Positions 33,150 through 44,588 are shown, counted from the first letter of the stretch. The stretch is DNA of 64,000 nt from Amia ocellicauda (GCF_036373705.1 NC_089851.1:1947001-2011000); one strand, 5' to 3'. Numbers and translations: made by a program. The notes: a model not told the origin generated them from the sequence alone.

Positions 33150-33870
33150 GTTTTTTCCTTCACAGCAGGAGAGCTGCGTTGCCAGGGGGTCCGCATCCTC
33201 AATTATCTACATGACAGGCTAGTTTGTTCTCCTTCAAGGGAGCCAGAACCACAAGAACCTGATTTTAGGCCGCCTCTCCGAATTGGGCCTCCAGGTCAAT
33301 CGATGCCAACTCAGCAGGTACAGTTACTCGGACTGTGCCTCGATTCTGTTGCCATGCTCGCCACACTGGCGCCAGAGAGAGTTGCCTCCATACGCACGTG
33401 TCTCTCCCTCTTCCGACTGAGAGCTCGTGTCAGGGTGTCCCTTTGCCAGAGGCTGCTGGGCCTCCTAGCGGCTGCATCACTGACCCTCCCCCTCGGCCTC
33501 CTCCAATTGAGGCCGCTGCAGTGGTGGTTCAAGTCTCTCAGGATGCATCCTCGCCGTGATCACAGTTACTCCGGCGTGCTGGAAGGTGCTCCGTTGGTGG
33601 AGGAGCCCTCACAATTTGACCCTCTGTGTGCCCCTGGGGCCAGTCTGCCACCGAGCAATCATGACTACAGACGCCTCCAAGCAGGGTTGGGGAGCAGTCT
33701 GCGACAGACATGGAGTCCAAGTCAGGTGGACGGAGCCCGCACAGGCCCTTTCTGTGCCATTTCCTGACAGTCCTACGGGACAGACGTGCTGTTTCAGACG
33801 GACAACACAGCATTGGTTATCTATATCAACAGCCAAGGAGGTCTCCGGTTGCTCAGACTGAACTGTCTAG
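33150..33870 (+). pseudogene. DIRS reverse transcriptase / RNase H remnant
   Basis: One frame (to about 33550) reads 'GVRILNYLHDRLVCSPSRE' and 'VQLLGLCLDSVAM', then 'RLLGLLAAASLTLPLGLL'. This is the thumb/connection region of DIRS-type RT; the catalytic box is degraded from the usual aromatic-x-D-D form to 'YLHD'. A second frame continues with 'PVCHRAIMTTDASKQGWGAV', the first RNase H motif with its catalytic Asp, and 'QTD' near 33800. The change of frame around 33545 and loss of upstream RT show it is dead. Confidence 0.75.
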
Positions 33871-33889
33871 CATGCCGTTTACTTTTGTG

Positions 33890-34270
33890 GGCGCAGACAC
33901 GTGCCTAATGAGTTGATGGCTTTTCATCCTCCTCCCTTCTCTTCGGAGCAGGGAGTCGGCTTCACCCGCTCTTCCCTAGGCGGGCCCTCGGGTGCTATTT
34001 GGAACGCACTAAGAACATTAGGTGCTAAGACACAGGGCCAGGAGCTGTCAAAGCAGCACCTCTCGCATTGGATTGTGTACACTATTACCATGTCGTATGA
34101 GTGGTGGCAGAACACCTGGTGGCCCGTTCAACTCGAGGCATTGCCACATCTTGGTCCCCTTTTCAAGGCGCCTCCTTGGCAGACAACTGTGTGGCTGCTG
34201 CTTTGGCTTCGCCGCTCACATCTGTCCAGTTCTACAGGTTGAATGTGACGGGACTGGTCCCTTCCATTGG
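33890..34270 (+). pseudogene. DIRS tyrosine recombinase C-terminal remnant
   Basis: Across shifting frames the segment shows 'QELSKQHLSHWIV', then 'RSTRGIATSWSPFQGASLAD' and 'FYRLNVTG'. The Ser-Thr-Arg-Gly box followed by a Trp and a Tyr near the end corresponds to the C-terminal catalytic part of DIRS recombinases. The N-terminal half is missing. Confidence 0.65.
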
Positions 34271-34299
34271 GAACTGTTGGTTGCAGTCAATCCCCAGTA

Positions 34300-35560
34300 G
34301 CCCACGGGCTCTGGCTCATGGTTTTCTCTCCCAGTCTGCCCCTGTTAAGTGCATCCTGATGGAGTTATTTGAACCGTATCTTCCCTTCCAGCGGACTATG
34401 CCTTCCAGTCGAGCACCCACGCGAGCTGCTCCTAGAATTGCTGACAGCCCTGTCGATGTGTTCCCAGGGTCTGTCATGCGGCTTACAGGTACGTTGCAGC
34501 CCTGTATATAGTTTGATCATTATTTAATTGTGTGTAAACAGCAGGACTGTGGCTCCGCTCTAGCTTGTGTAGACTGCAGCTAACTGCTGCTGTTCCCAGC
34601 TGATGGCGCTCGAGCTGTTCTCGCTGCCTTGCTGTGTATATAGTTCGTTGCTCAGCAGGTCTGTGGCGCGCTCTGGCTGTGTGCCATAGAGCAAGAGATC
34701 GCTGCTGCTGCCCTCAGCGGTAAGCACGTGAGCAGGCTTTCGTGTTCCACTGTGTATATAGTTTCTTTGTTAACACAGTAAAGCTAATGTTGCCCTGCGT
34801 TAGCCGGTCTAACCAGCAGGCATCAACTGCTCCTGTGTTCCGCGGGTGGCTCATGAGTTTGTTCCTGCGTCCTGTGCTGTATATAGTTCATTTGTACGAC
34901 ATTTTAAGTTGTCAGCACAGTGGAGCTCTCCGCTCTGTACTGTTCAGTTGAGTAGGATGCTCCTGTGCTGTTCCTGCTGCTACGCTATGCATATTGTTGT
35001 TTTTTCAGCTCGGCTACTCTGTTGACTAGCCGACTGTGTACTATGTTGATTTTCACTGAGTCTGTGGCCCCAGTCCTGTTGGATCAGGGGTCCACTGCTA
35101 TGCAAGTTGATTGATCGCACACGCCAAATATTGTGCAAGTAGATTACGGCCTCGCTCCTAGCTGTACTAGTAGAGCAGCTGGCCTTGCTATTGTAAGCAG
35201 AGGGCGTAAGAGTTAACCTCTGTAGCCCGCTCTAGACAATTCCCGGTAAGAGCGTGACTGCGGTCCTCGCTCCTGGGCAGCCCAGGTGCCATACAGGGCC
35301 CCTGAGGTTACTGTCTGGAGTGTTGGCGAGGCCCCTAGTGGTCACCTCGGGGCAGGCTCCCTTATCAGCTTGCTGCCTCCTCCCTTCCAATGGTTTTGTT
35401 ATACAGTAACCCCTCTCCCAGTGCTTCCGACTTGAAAGATAAAGATAGGCTGCAAATGCAACCCCGGTTATCTGAAAAAGGAAGCACTGCCCAAGGGTTG
35501 CAAGGTCGCGCGGGAGTCCTGCTCCCGGCAAAAGAGGACGAACCTGCGCTGATGTCACGT
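34300..35560. other. DIRS 3' noncoding region
   Basis: There is no gene. The stretch has recurring 'tgtatatagtt' motifs (34500, 34636, 34753, 34878), spaced about 120-140 bp apart, each preceded by a 'ctgtg..gctg' segment. This looks like a degenerate tandem array inside the element. Confidence 0.45.
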
Positions 35561-36287
35561 TTTATAGAATAGGAAGTGGGAAGGGACCTGTTCTGAGTGA
35601 CGAGCGCAGGGGCCAATGACAGCTTTGATAGAGTGACGTTTCGATCGGGTTCCTATGGAAATGTGTAGAAACCCCTCCCCCTTGGACAGTGCTTCCTTTT
35701 GAGGTTGCATTCGCAACCTATCGATATCCATATACCTGCGCAGGTGGGACTGCATGCTGAGTGTGAAGTTAATCAGGTGTTCATCACTGCATGACTTTCT
35801 CAGCTAAAACCGCAGGGTCCAGTTGCAGAAAGCTGTTTGAGTTTCCCATTAGGTGTATTTTAACACAAAGAAAACATTCTAGTTGAAGGAAGCGTTGCTA
35901 ACAGGTAATGGTTTTAGGCAACTGGTCCCACAATGCCAGCATCTGTACCAGGTTCCTTTTCACCCCTCCACTCCACAACTACCCCACTTTCACCTTAATT
36001 CAATGTGTTGTGTAACGTCTTTCATGTGATAGTGATGGTTTTAAGAATTTCAGCATGTTCCTCTTTTATTTGATTTTAAATCAGACAGTTGTATTCAAAC
36101 GCATTGACTGTTTTTTAATTAAACTGTACAACTGTAATGATGCTGTGATGTCTTTTCAGACTGTTTGAAGCCATGTTTGTGTTTCTTACACTATTACAGG
36201 AAATGTAACTAATGTAACAAATTAATACATTTTCCCAGAATGTCAACTTTGTTAATACTGTAGAGACCTAGGAAATAGATTAGGTCT

Positions 36288-36640
36288 GTTGGGGGATGTG
36301 GGACTGTGTGTGTCTTTTGACTGACTGTGTATTGGGGGGTGGGGTTCTGTTTTTGTGCTTGTGTTCATTAGTTAGTCCCGGGTTTAGGGGTTAGCCTCGT
36401 GCAGGTGGTCGCAGTGATTGGGGGAGCCAGTCACAGGGTACAAGGTTTTAAATTTGGGTGCCCGGTTCCTGTGTGTCAGATTCAGATTAGATTCAGTGCA
36501 GACTGAGTGTGCAAGAGTTATTGTTGCTCCAGCCAAGATCATTTTCTGTGTAATAAGGTTCGGTTGCTTTGAACCCTGCAGTCCCTCTGTTTATTTGCTC
36601 CATTACCAACAAAGAACACAGTTTGTTACAATACTGTAGT
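36288..36640 (+). repeat. Probable solo LTR (family B, copy 1)
   Basis: It starts 'tgttgggggatgtggg' and ends near 'cacagtttgttaca'. Its middle matches 46.9 kb ('gggggagc..gtcac.gggt.caaggt', then 'cggttcctg'). The similarity indicates two diverged copies of one LTR-like repeat. No internal retroviral genes are adjacent. Exact ends are uncertain. Confidence 0.45.
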
Positions 36641-36660
36641 GTTTTACGCTTTAATGCTAC

Positions 36661-37131
36661 GTGGATTCACCAGAACAAAACAAGGTTCCGCACCAAAGAC
36701 TGATCCTCAAATTGGAAGCTGCAGGCATTCAGGGTAATGTAAGTAGATGGATTATGAACTGGTTAATGTCTAGGAAACAGAGGGTGTCGATTAGAGGAGT
36801 CGCTTCTAACTGGAGTGAGGTTGTTAATGGAGTTCCACAGGGATCAGTACTAGGGCCTGTGCTTTTTCTAAACTATATTAATGATCTGGACTCTGGGATA
36901 GTTAGCAAACTTGTCAAATTTGCAGATGATACTAAAATAGGCAGCTCAGCAGATATAGTCTCGACAGCACAGGCTATTCAGAGGGACTTAGATAATATTC
37001 AGTTGTCGGCCGACACCTGGCAGATTAAATTCAATATGGACAAGTGCAAGGTGTTCAATACAATTAATACAAATGTCCACCATAATACCACTCTGGGACG
37101 AATACAGGACAGAGCAGGGAGCAGGGGGTAG
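36661..37131 (+). pseudogene. CR1-like LINE reverse-transcriptase fragment
   Basis: The open stretch encodes RT palm motifs: 'SEVVNGVPQGSVLGPVLFLN', 'YINDLDSG', 'KLVKFADDTKIGSSAD' (the catalytic FADD box) and 'WQIKFNMDKCKV'. This pattern is typical of CR1/Jockey-type LINEs in vertebrates. It begins and ends abruptly, with neither the endonuclease nor the C-terminal region, so it is a fragment, although the frame itself is open for about 150 codons. Confidence 0.85.
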
Positions 37132-37134
37132 ACA

Positions 37135-38050
37135 GGGAGACAAGATTGTATGCGACTTTTTACCTGGAGGTTGTTTTTATAAGGCTGGGGAGCCCAAGAG
37201 AAGAAACCGCCACGGAGCACAGTCTCAGGAGAGCAGATCAGCAGGACTTTGTGTCAGGACTTTGCTGGTCTCCCACTTTGGGAAAGGAGACCTGGAATAT
37301 AAATTATAGTTCTACTTCTTATAGGTTAATCAGGGTTTTAATATGAGAAATTTAGTTTTAGGATTAGTTTTAGGATTTTAGGTGGTTTTATGGCCCCACA
37401 ATATTAAAGGCCTTTTAATCAGTATATTTAATTTTCACTGTGAATCCATTGGTGTGTGGTTCAGAGGCAGCCTTTTTGCCCTGCCTCTGCGAGTGTTAAA
37501 TAAAACTTTTTTATATAATTATCTGTGTGTGCATCGTGCTGGGTGTTCAGAGCGTGTCCAGATCACAGGTGGCAATGGGTTCATGTGTATGTGTACTTTT
37601 TTTCAGTAGCTTCACATGGTTCAATGCTTCACATGGTTCAAAAAGAAAAGAAAAAAGGAGTAGCTCTAGTGTGTGAAAGTTTCATGAGGGTGAGCTGGCA
37701 GAAACCAAAGACTCACACATTGGCTGTGTGGCTCTCAAAGCTCAGGGACATGGTGCCGGTTCTAAAGCGGGGGAAGGGGTGGCGGTGTATTTTCCGCAAT
37801 GTTAGACAGGGTGGGAGTTTACAGTGCTTTGTCCGCAGTTTTAGTTAGGGGGGCCACGGGGGGGGCAAGCTTGCTGTCACGGGGGCACTGCCCTCCCCCT
37901 CAGAGCCGCCACTGCAGGGACAACCTGCTGCAAAGCTTCCTGTGGCCTGAATAATCATCAGTGTATGTCTGTTGGTTTGCTCTGCTTAAATAGCCTAGTT
38001 ATGGGATTTCCCCTCATAATATCTGCACAATAATGATGTTGTTGAGCATG
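37135..38050. other. Intergenic repeats
   Basis: There is no gene. 37840-37920 contains G-rich sequence ending 'cagagccgccactgcaggga', typical of a transposon terminus. From about 38050 the sequence becomes paralogous to 58.65 kb. Confidence 0.4.
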
Positions 38051-38850
38051 AAGAAGACAAGACAAAGTTACAAGACATCTAAGCAAGTTCTTAGGTGACA
38101 TTTTAAAGCTGACGAGTCCCAAAAACTTGAATATTAATATGACCTTCGCAGGGTCAGAAGCTGTAGCAGCATTTCAGTAACTGTTAAATGTGGTACAAAC
38201 ACACGAGGCAGGCTCTGTACTGCAGCAGAGACGCCATGTCGAGACTGAGAGACAGAGCAGTTCTCACTCCTTACAGCAGCGTGTGCCGCTACAGCTCTGT
38301 GCAACAGCTGGACTGACATCAGGAGTGTGAATGGAGCATCACATGAATGCAAAAACAACAAAAAAACGCAACAAGACACATGTTTAAATTTATTTCTATA
38401 TTAAACATCTGGGAATATGCGGGGGGGGGGGGGTCTACCACCTTCATAAATGTAAAATTGTTACATTTTGTGTTTCTTAATTTTAAGAAAAAGCCACCAG
38501 CTTGCAATATGTATTAATTCATATTCAAAGTAATTTTTTAACTAAGTGAGCAAAACACTCGCTTTTACCCTGAGTCCTGCCCTGTCCTGTGAAGCAGGAA
38601 GCAGAGTCACAGTGAGGAGCGCTTCTCTGTCAGCACCACAGGAAACCACAGACTCAGTGTTGGACAACTGTCAAGCTTCGCTCATAAATATGGAGCATCT
38701 TTGTCTGCTTCTTGGTATTCTTCTCTGGACCACTGTAGCTGGTAAGAAACAATCAGACCTGATCACAGAGGCTATTGTGGTCCTGGGCTCTTGATGTAGG
38801 AAATGCAGTGATTTTCACAGTTTATATGATAACACTCAATACGTCATAGA
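38050..38850 (+). repeat. Duplicated receptor 5' region (partner of 58.65-60.25 kb)
   Basis: Segments such as 'gacgagtcccaaaaac', 'gtcagaagctgtagcagcat', 'tttctatattaaacatctg' and the leader exon occur in the same order in both blocks. The second block has extra DNA at about 59064-59739. This marks a segmental duplication carrying the promoter and leader of the receptor gene. Confidence 0.8.
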
Positions 38851-40076
38851 AAGGAGGTGAATTGTAGAATAGTACTCTTGGAATTACGTGCAGCATGAAC
38901 GTTACAATTAATAATAATTCGTGAACAATGATCAATTAATGCTAAAATATTTGTAAATATTCCTGTCTACATCATTTGAAATAACCACTGTGCTGCACTG
39001 TTTGTATGTGCAGGGTAAAATAACTAGGTACTTTAATAATGAATACATGTGTGCCATGCTTTTATTATAATACAATACATCATGATGGGTTATGTGATGC
39101 TGGTGAGACACTTGGTTTCTAGGTCTCAGCAAAATAAGTTACAGATGTCGTGATGTCTGATCTATATATGATTGATTGGTTATGCACAGCACCTTAATTG
39201 ACGTAGCTGGAAGTGGGTTGAGAATCAGTGAATAGTCGACTGAGTTAGCTCTGTGGATTGACTGTTATACCCTGTCTTGGATTTATAGATGAAGTGTTCA
39301 AACCGGAACCCCTGCTTCCTGGCATCTCACTTCACAACAGAAAACTAGAAAAAACAGTAAAACAATGTGTCTTTAAAAGCTGTTCTCTCCTCACAGGATC
39401 TGACAGCCTGACGTGTGTGTCAGAAGTAATGGGACGAAAGGGAGGGTCAGTCAGCGTTGTGTGTCACTATGAGCTCCAGTACAGAGACCATGTGAAATAC
39501 TTCTGTAAAGGGTATTACTGGAGTAGCTGCAGCCCTGTGATACAGACAGACTCTCACACAGCTGGAGAGAAAGTGTCAATCAGGGAGCAGAAAACTCAGG
39601 GAAGATTCACCTTCACAATGCGACACCTGCAGAAGAAGGACGAAGGCTGGTACTGGTGTGCCATAAAAAGCAGATGGACAAGAATGTATCATAAATGCAT
39701 TTCTCTCTATTTGAGAGTGGATGAAGGTAAAGCTCAATTTATTCAACACATTAAATTAACTTTGTTTGCTATAAAGACCAATTGATACACATCGAAAGAA
39801 GTCGCCCACTTATATCCTTATCGATAGCAGCATTACTTTCTATTTCTCTTTTAACTTTCTCTTCCATCTGAATTGAAAACAGTAATTTATTGCTGCAGAG
39901 TCCCAGTTGCTCAAAAAGCTGGTCTAACTTGTCAGTGTTGGCCTAAACCTGCAGTGTCATAGACCCTGTTTTAAAATGCACTGATTTGAATGGAAACCTG
40001 CTTCAGATAAATATATATAATTTTAATGCAAAATGCGGATAATTCATAAAGTTATGGTCCCGTTCTCAATTTCACA

Positions 40077-40142
<66 letters not shown>

Positions 40143-43100
40143 TCTTGGCAGACGCCCTTATCCAGGGCAACTTACAACATAAGTGCAAACAAAGTGCAAA
40201 AATACAGAAGTACAAGGCATCAATCATTACAAATTCAATTTAACTAAAACATAGCAATTCAAAATATAATACATTTTACAAATTCCAATTTACAATTTAC
40301 ACAAGTACAGTAAGTGAGGTCCTACATCCTGGACGGTGAAAGCTATGTGCTGTCAAGATGTCGGGTCACAGACGAGGGCTACGGGAAAGGGAGCAAGGAG
40401 GAAAACAATCAAGAACGCGAGGAGCATAATAAGCTGAAGTCCTATCTAGCAGGGATAGAGGACTAATATTACAAGTACTGTCAGAAAAGATGCGTCTTGA
40501 GTAAGCGCCGGAATGAGGTCAAGGACTCTGCTGTTTTGACTTTGGTGGGCAGGTCGTTCCACCATTTAGGGGCCAGGGATGAGAAGGAGCGGCTCTGGAG
40601 GAAGGAGAGTGGAGAGGAGGTAGAGTTAGTCGTCTGGCACTGGAGGAGTGCAGTGGTCTGGAGGGGATGTATGGAGAGACGAGTGTCTGAAGGTAACTTG
40701 GTGCAGTGTGATCAAGACAATGCAATTTCCACATGTAAAATGCATGCTGTTAAATTTCAGACTTCAATCATACTTAGTACAAGAACAAACAATAGCAAGT
40801 TTACCAGCTACACACTTTTATTTTAATCGCCTGAGTAGTTTGAACAGTTTACATCATTATAACTCATTACTTATTACTTCAATATATTGTAGCGACCTTG
40901 CCTTTGTATAGGTCACTAATGAAATAAAAGCATTCAAGGCAGAGTTTTTCAAAACAAAAACTGCGGGTTTATTAATCTGTACACAGGTATACTTCGCTTT
41001 TCCCCTTTTCCTTCAGATTTTCTCCCAAACTCACAGATCTCTCTCCTCATTAAACTCCCGCTCGACTCAGACTACGTCACCCCGCCCTTATATACCCCCC
41101 ATCTGGTGACTCCCTCCCGTCCAATCACTGCTTTCCGGCTGTGCCACCCCGGGACGGGGGGAGCCACACAGACACAAACATCCCTCCCAACACAGCACCC
41201 CACACGTAACACACATTCACACTCATGCACACACACACAGACAGACAGAGTCCCCGAACTGACTCACCCACCCTGCATACACACTTTTACACCCCCCCCC
41301 CCCACTTAGGGCTGCCCTACTGGCACAATCACACAGACACCCGCCAGGATCGCAACAATATATATGTGAGCTAGCGAAATGTATCAGTACATTTAAGAAA
41401 AGACTGCATAGGTACTTTTTCAGACTAAGGCAAAGGCGCTGAATGCTGGCGCTGAAGTGTGTCCCATCCTCCTCACTCTAGTGCACACTCTGTGACGTCG
41501 GCACAACGTCATGCAAAGTGTACACTTGTCAAAGGGTGTAGGGAGCAAGTGTGCGATTTGGTACGCAGCCTCACAGTCAGGTTGCCTTTCAGTCCCTCAA
41601 AAGAGTTAGGCCGGGCCAAAAAGCGGGGCTAGTTTTGACCCGGCCCAGGGCCGCCTTAAATCTATTACCCCGTTCACATTTGAGTTAAGGCGGGCCTGGG
41701 CCGGCCTAAATCTAAAGTGTAAACAGGGTTTTAGATGATCAGCCTGCTCTGACAGCACACTAAAGGAGAGCAGCCGCCCCCAGGTCTGGGCTGTATTGTG
41801 TGTGAGGTTCAGGGCTTCAGCAGCGGCCCTGTCAGGAGATGGTGTTCATTCACAGTGCTGTTGATCTGTTCACAGGGTATTACGATCTGTCAATCAACAG
41901 TCCCACTAACCTGTTTACTGGTCAGGAAGGCGGCTCAGTCAGTGTCTCCTGTCGATATAATCAAAAATACACAAGCAATGTGAAATACTGGTGCAGAGGG
42001 AGAGCCTGGAAATCCTGTCTGGAGATAATAAGATCAGAGTCTCTCCAGTCACACAGCAACAGAGTGTCAATTGAGGACGATACAAGACAGAGAGTATTCA
42101 CTGTGACTGTGAGCAGGCTGGAGAAGACAGACTCAGACTGGTACTGGTGTGCCATAGAGAGAGGAGGAGCTGTTGAAGGAGTCACTGCTTACATCACTGT
42201 ATCTGATGGTAAGAAAGTGACGTCTTTGTGCTGAGCTGTAATTGCCCATTAGGTGTCTACAGGTGGGAATGACCAGGAAGTGACACAGCGTACAAACTGC
42301 ACAACAGCCTGACACAATCAAGAGCTCATAAGAAAAGTTACTATAATTGTTAAATAAATCATATATCAAGCAGGTTATGGCCTGATAATTTCTCACTGGC
42401 ACACAGAAACATTACTCCTCCATCAAGATAGAAATATTTATCTTATTTCAATATATTTAACTACCTGCCCGTTTAAAATTATATTAAATTGTATTACTAG
42501 ACTATTTTTATTTGGCTTGAGATGAATGATAAACTGCTTAATGTTAAAAACAGTTTAATGTTTCACAGTTTTTCGCTTATCTATCTCATATAGTGCCTTT
42601 GTTTCTCCAGCAATAAAAACGACACCACGCCCAACAACCACCACCGCAGCCCTCCCCACCGCAGTGTCCACAGCAGCCACCACAGTCCCCCCACCCCCGG
42701 CAGTGTCCACAGCAGGCATCACCAGGACCACCAGAGCTCCAGTCAGCACCTCCACAGAGCCGCACACCCACAGACACAGCACTCGACTCATCACACCCAG
42801 GTAACCTTTACTCTCTTCTAAAGAGAAGACACAAGTGTTACATAAATCCATGTGTATTATTTACAGATTATAATAGAAATGTTGTTACTGTAATGCGTGG
42901 ATAATAATGACCTTGTGTTGTTCTGAGGGTAGAGGCACTGAACAGAGTTTTCTCCAGTAAAGCAACACTTTTGCAACAGAGTGTAACACTTGTTCTAGAG
43001 CACAGCAACAGAAACAGTGATGTGTGATACAGTCAGTCTGCAACAAACAGACAGCAGATCGAGACCAGCTACATTTCTATTCGCTGCATCACCTGCAATG

Positions 43101-44588
43101 TTGTGATTCTGCTGGGGATACAGGCAGGGGGTCAGGCTGGGCAGAGCTGCGTGGTGGGAGGGTGTTCAGGTTGGTACGTTGCTCAAAAGAGCCGGGCTGT
43201 TATTGTCAATATGCCAGGAAAGCCCCTCGCCTCAGTGACCCAAACAAGAGGCCAACAGCACAGACTGAGAAAATCACTTTGTTGTGTGGTACAAGAGTGT
43301 AGGTATGAACACAGTCATCGGAGTTTGTTTTTCTTGCTTTTTTTTGCAGCGTTTCCAAGCATACCACCAGGACAGCCGTCTCAGTGACCTGTGGCTTTCT
43401 TGTGGTGGCCCTGGGAGCCTCTCTCACCCTCTGGGCGGTCAACAACAGAAGAGGCAAGCAAGCCCTGCTACTGAAAATGAGCTCAGTAGTGTCTGGTCTC
43501 TGCATTAGAGTTGCTCACCTACATTTTAGTTAGCAGTTTACAGCAGCTCTTGAAGGAAGGAGTGCGCACGGGCCCGCTGATGTCATTGTTTCTCCTTTAT
43601 TTATTTAGATGGAAACAGAAACAAGAACATGCCACAGGATGCACAGCAACCAGCACAGAGTCCAGCAGCTGTAAGAGGTGTTTTTATTAGTTTTACTCTC
43701 ACAGACTCAAGGAATGGTAGCCAGGCAGTCACCATACAGTCAGACTCTTCTGTCCAGCTGTTCAGTTACTGAACCAGTGCCCTTCAGTACCGATAGTCAG
43801 GTTCTGAATACGAGTGGCGGAGGAGCAGCGAGGTGCCCACAGCGGTCAAGCCCACATGGCACACACATCATCGGGCTCTGTCATTGGGCTTCAGGCTGCC
43901 TTCGCTTCTCCACAGCCTCCCAGAATAGAGTAAACCCCTCCGTCTCTCCTGCTCCCAGAGAAGTGCTCAACCTCTACCTTCTACTCCTCAGGCCCCAGGT
44001 GAACCGGCAGACGTGATATATGCAGCCCTGTCCTTCAACAAGACGTCTGGCAGAGTGGTCATGGTAATTCTCATCCGCAGCCTTCTCACTGCTGTGATCC
44101 ACCATGTACAGCACGCACAGATACAATATAAAATATACATTTTCCTGGGTCTGGAGAGAGAGAAAGCCTTGGAGGTAGTATGTGACTGTGTATGTGACTG
44201 CCCTGGCACAGGCCAGGGCCGCTCAGACAGGGACAGCAGGAAGTAAACATCTTTAATGAGGGTGAGCTACAGTGTTCAATAAACTCCTCAGCACTGGTCC
44301 TGTATTTACGATTGTGTATAATTAACGGATCTTCCTATGACACAATGTAGTCAATTTGATTTCCCATAGTCTTTAAACTGACCGTTAGGCCTGGAGCTCA
44401 AGTCCTAGACCACCCAGTACTAAAGATGCCTCTCTCAGATTCACAGGGACTCAGACAATGAGGTTTTGTACAGCGCCCTTGCTTTTGGGACGAGAGCCGA
44501 CCAGCAAGGATCCCGAACTCCACAGGACCAGCGTGCGCAAGAAACCCCAGTGTCCCTGAGGCTGGCACTGCCAATCTGCTCTGCTTAA
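38690..44588 (+). CDS. CD300/pIgR-like inhibitory receptor: two IgV, stalk, TM, two ITIM-like motifs
   Basis: Eight phase-matched exons: 38690-38741 leader (MEHLCLLLGILLWTTVAG), 39397-39726 IgV1, 41876-42208 IgV2, 42611-42800 Thr/Pro stalk, 43350-43453 membrane span, 43609-43670, 43992-44063 and 44439-44588, stop TAA at 44586-44588 (1293 nt, 430 aa). Both Ig domains have the canonical and the extra family cysteines and end 'EGWYWCA' or 'SDWYWCA'. The span is 'TAVSVTCGFLVVALGASLTL'. The tail carries 'DVIYAAL' and 'EVLYSAL', both fitting the (I/V/L/S)xYxxL ITIM consensus, which recruits SHP phosphatases when phosphorylated. The membrane exon ends in a GC donor ('AGAAGAG|gcaagc'). Expression on leukocytes is inferred from the family. 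It is the only complete receptor in the window. Confidence 0.85.
40077..40141. repeat. (ATT)n microsatellite
   Basis: An uninterrupted run of about 21 ATT units heads a copy of repeat family A inside the receptor intron. Confidence 0.95.
40142..40720 (+). repeat. Interspersed repeat family A (copy 3)
   Basis: This starts 'ttcttggcagacgcccttat' after the ATT run and contains 'tccagggcaacttaca', 'gatgcgtcttgagtaagc' and 'gactctgctgttttgacttt'. It matches the other two copies and extends further 3' ('cgttccaccatttaggggcc'). Confidence 0.8.
40888..41357 (-). repeat. Solo LTR (470 bp) with target duplication
   Basis: The element starts TGTAGCGA, ends TCGCAACA, and has 'atatat' on both sides (40882-40887 and 41358-41363). 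Read on the minus strand it has a TATA-like box in 'ggggtatataagggcggg' (about 41087-41104), followed by AATAAA (about 40970), the order expected in an LTR. No internal coding region is present, so this is a recombined solo LTR in the receptor intron, antisense to the gene. Confidence 0.65.

Larger units (their letters stand above)
32912..35696 (+). mobile_element. DIRS-like tyrosine-recombinase retrotransposon with inverted terminal repeats
   Basis: The left arm (32912 to about 33050, starting 'ggaagcactgcccaaggggg') is repeated in reverse complement at the right (35696 down to about 35560). Landmarks such as 'cgtcactctatcaaagctg' are shared. Between them lie RT/RNase H remnants and a tyrosine-recombinase C terminus, the order of DIRS elements. 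The arms have diverged and the genes are broken, so it is an old, probably deleted copy. The 5' gag and most of the RT are missing. A further 'ggaagcactgcccaagggtt' tract at 35480 may be part of the internal complementary region. Confidence 0.8.

Noticed and set aside
40497-40826. 109-residue frame with basic residues
   Set aside because: It lies inside the third copy of interspersed repeat family A; the other copies do not keep the frame.
43024-43387. Possible extra exon of the ITIM receptor (Cys-containing frame)
   Set aside because: The stalk and membrane exons already join in phase without it; no Ig or known motif and no fitting donor were found.
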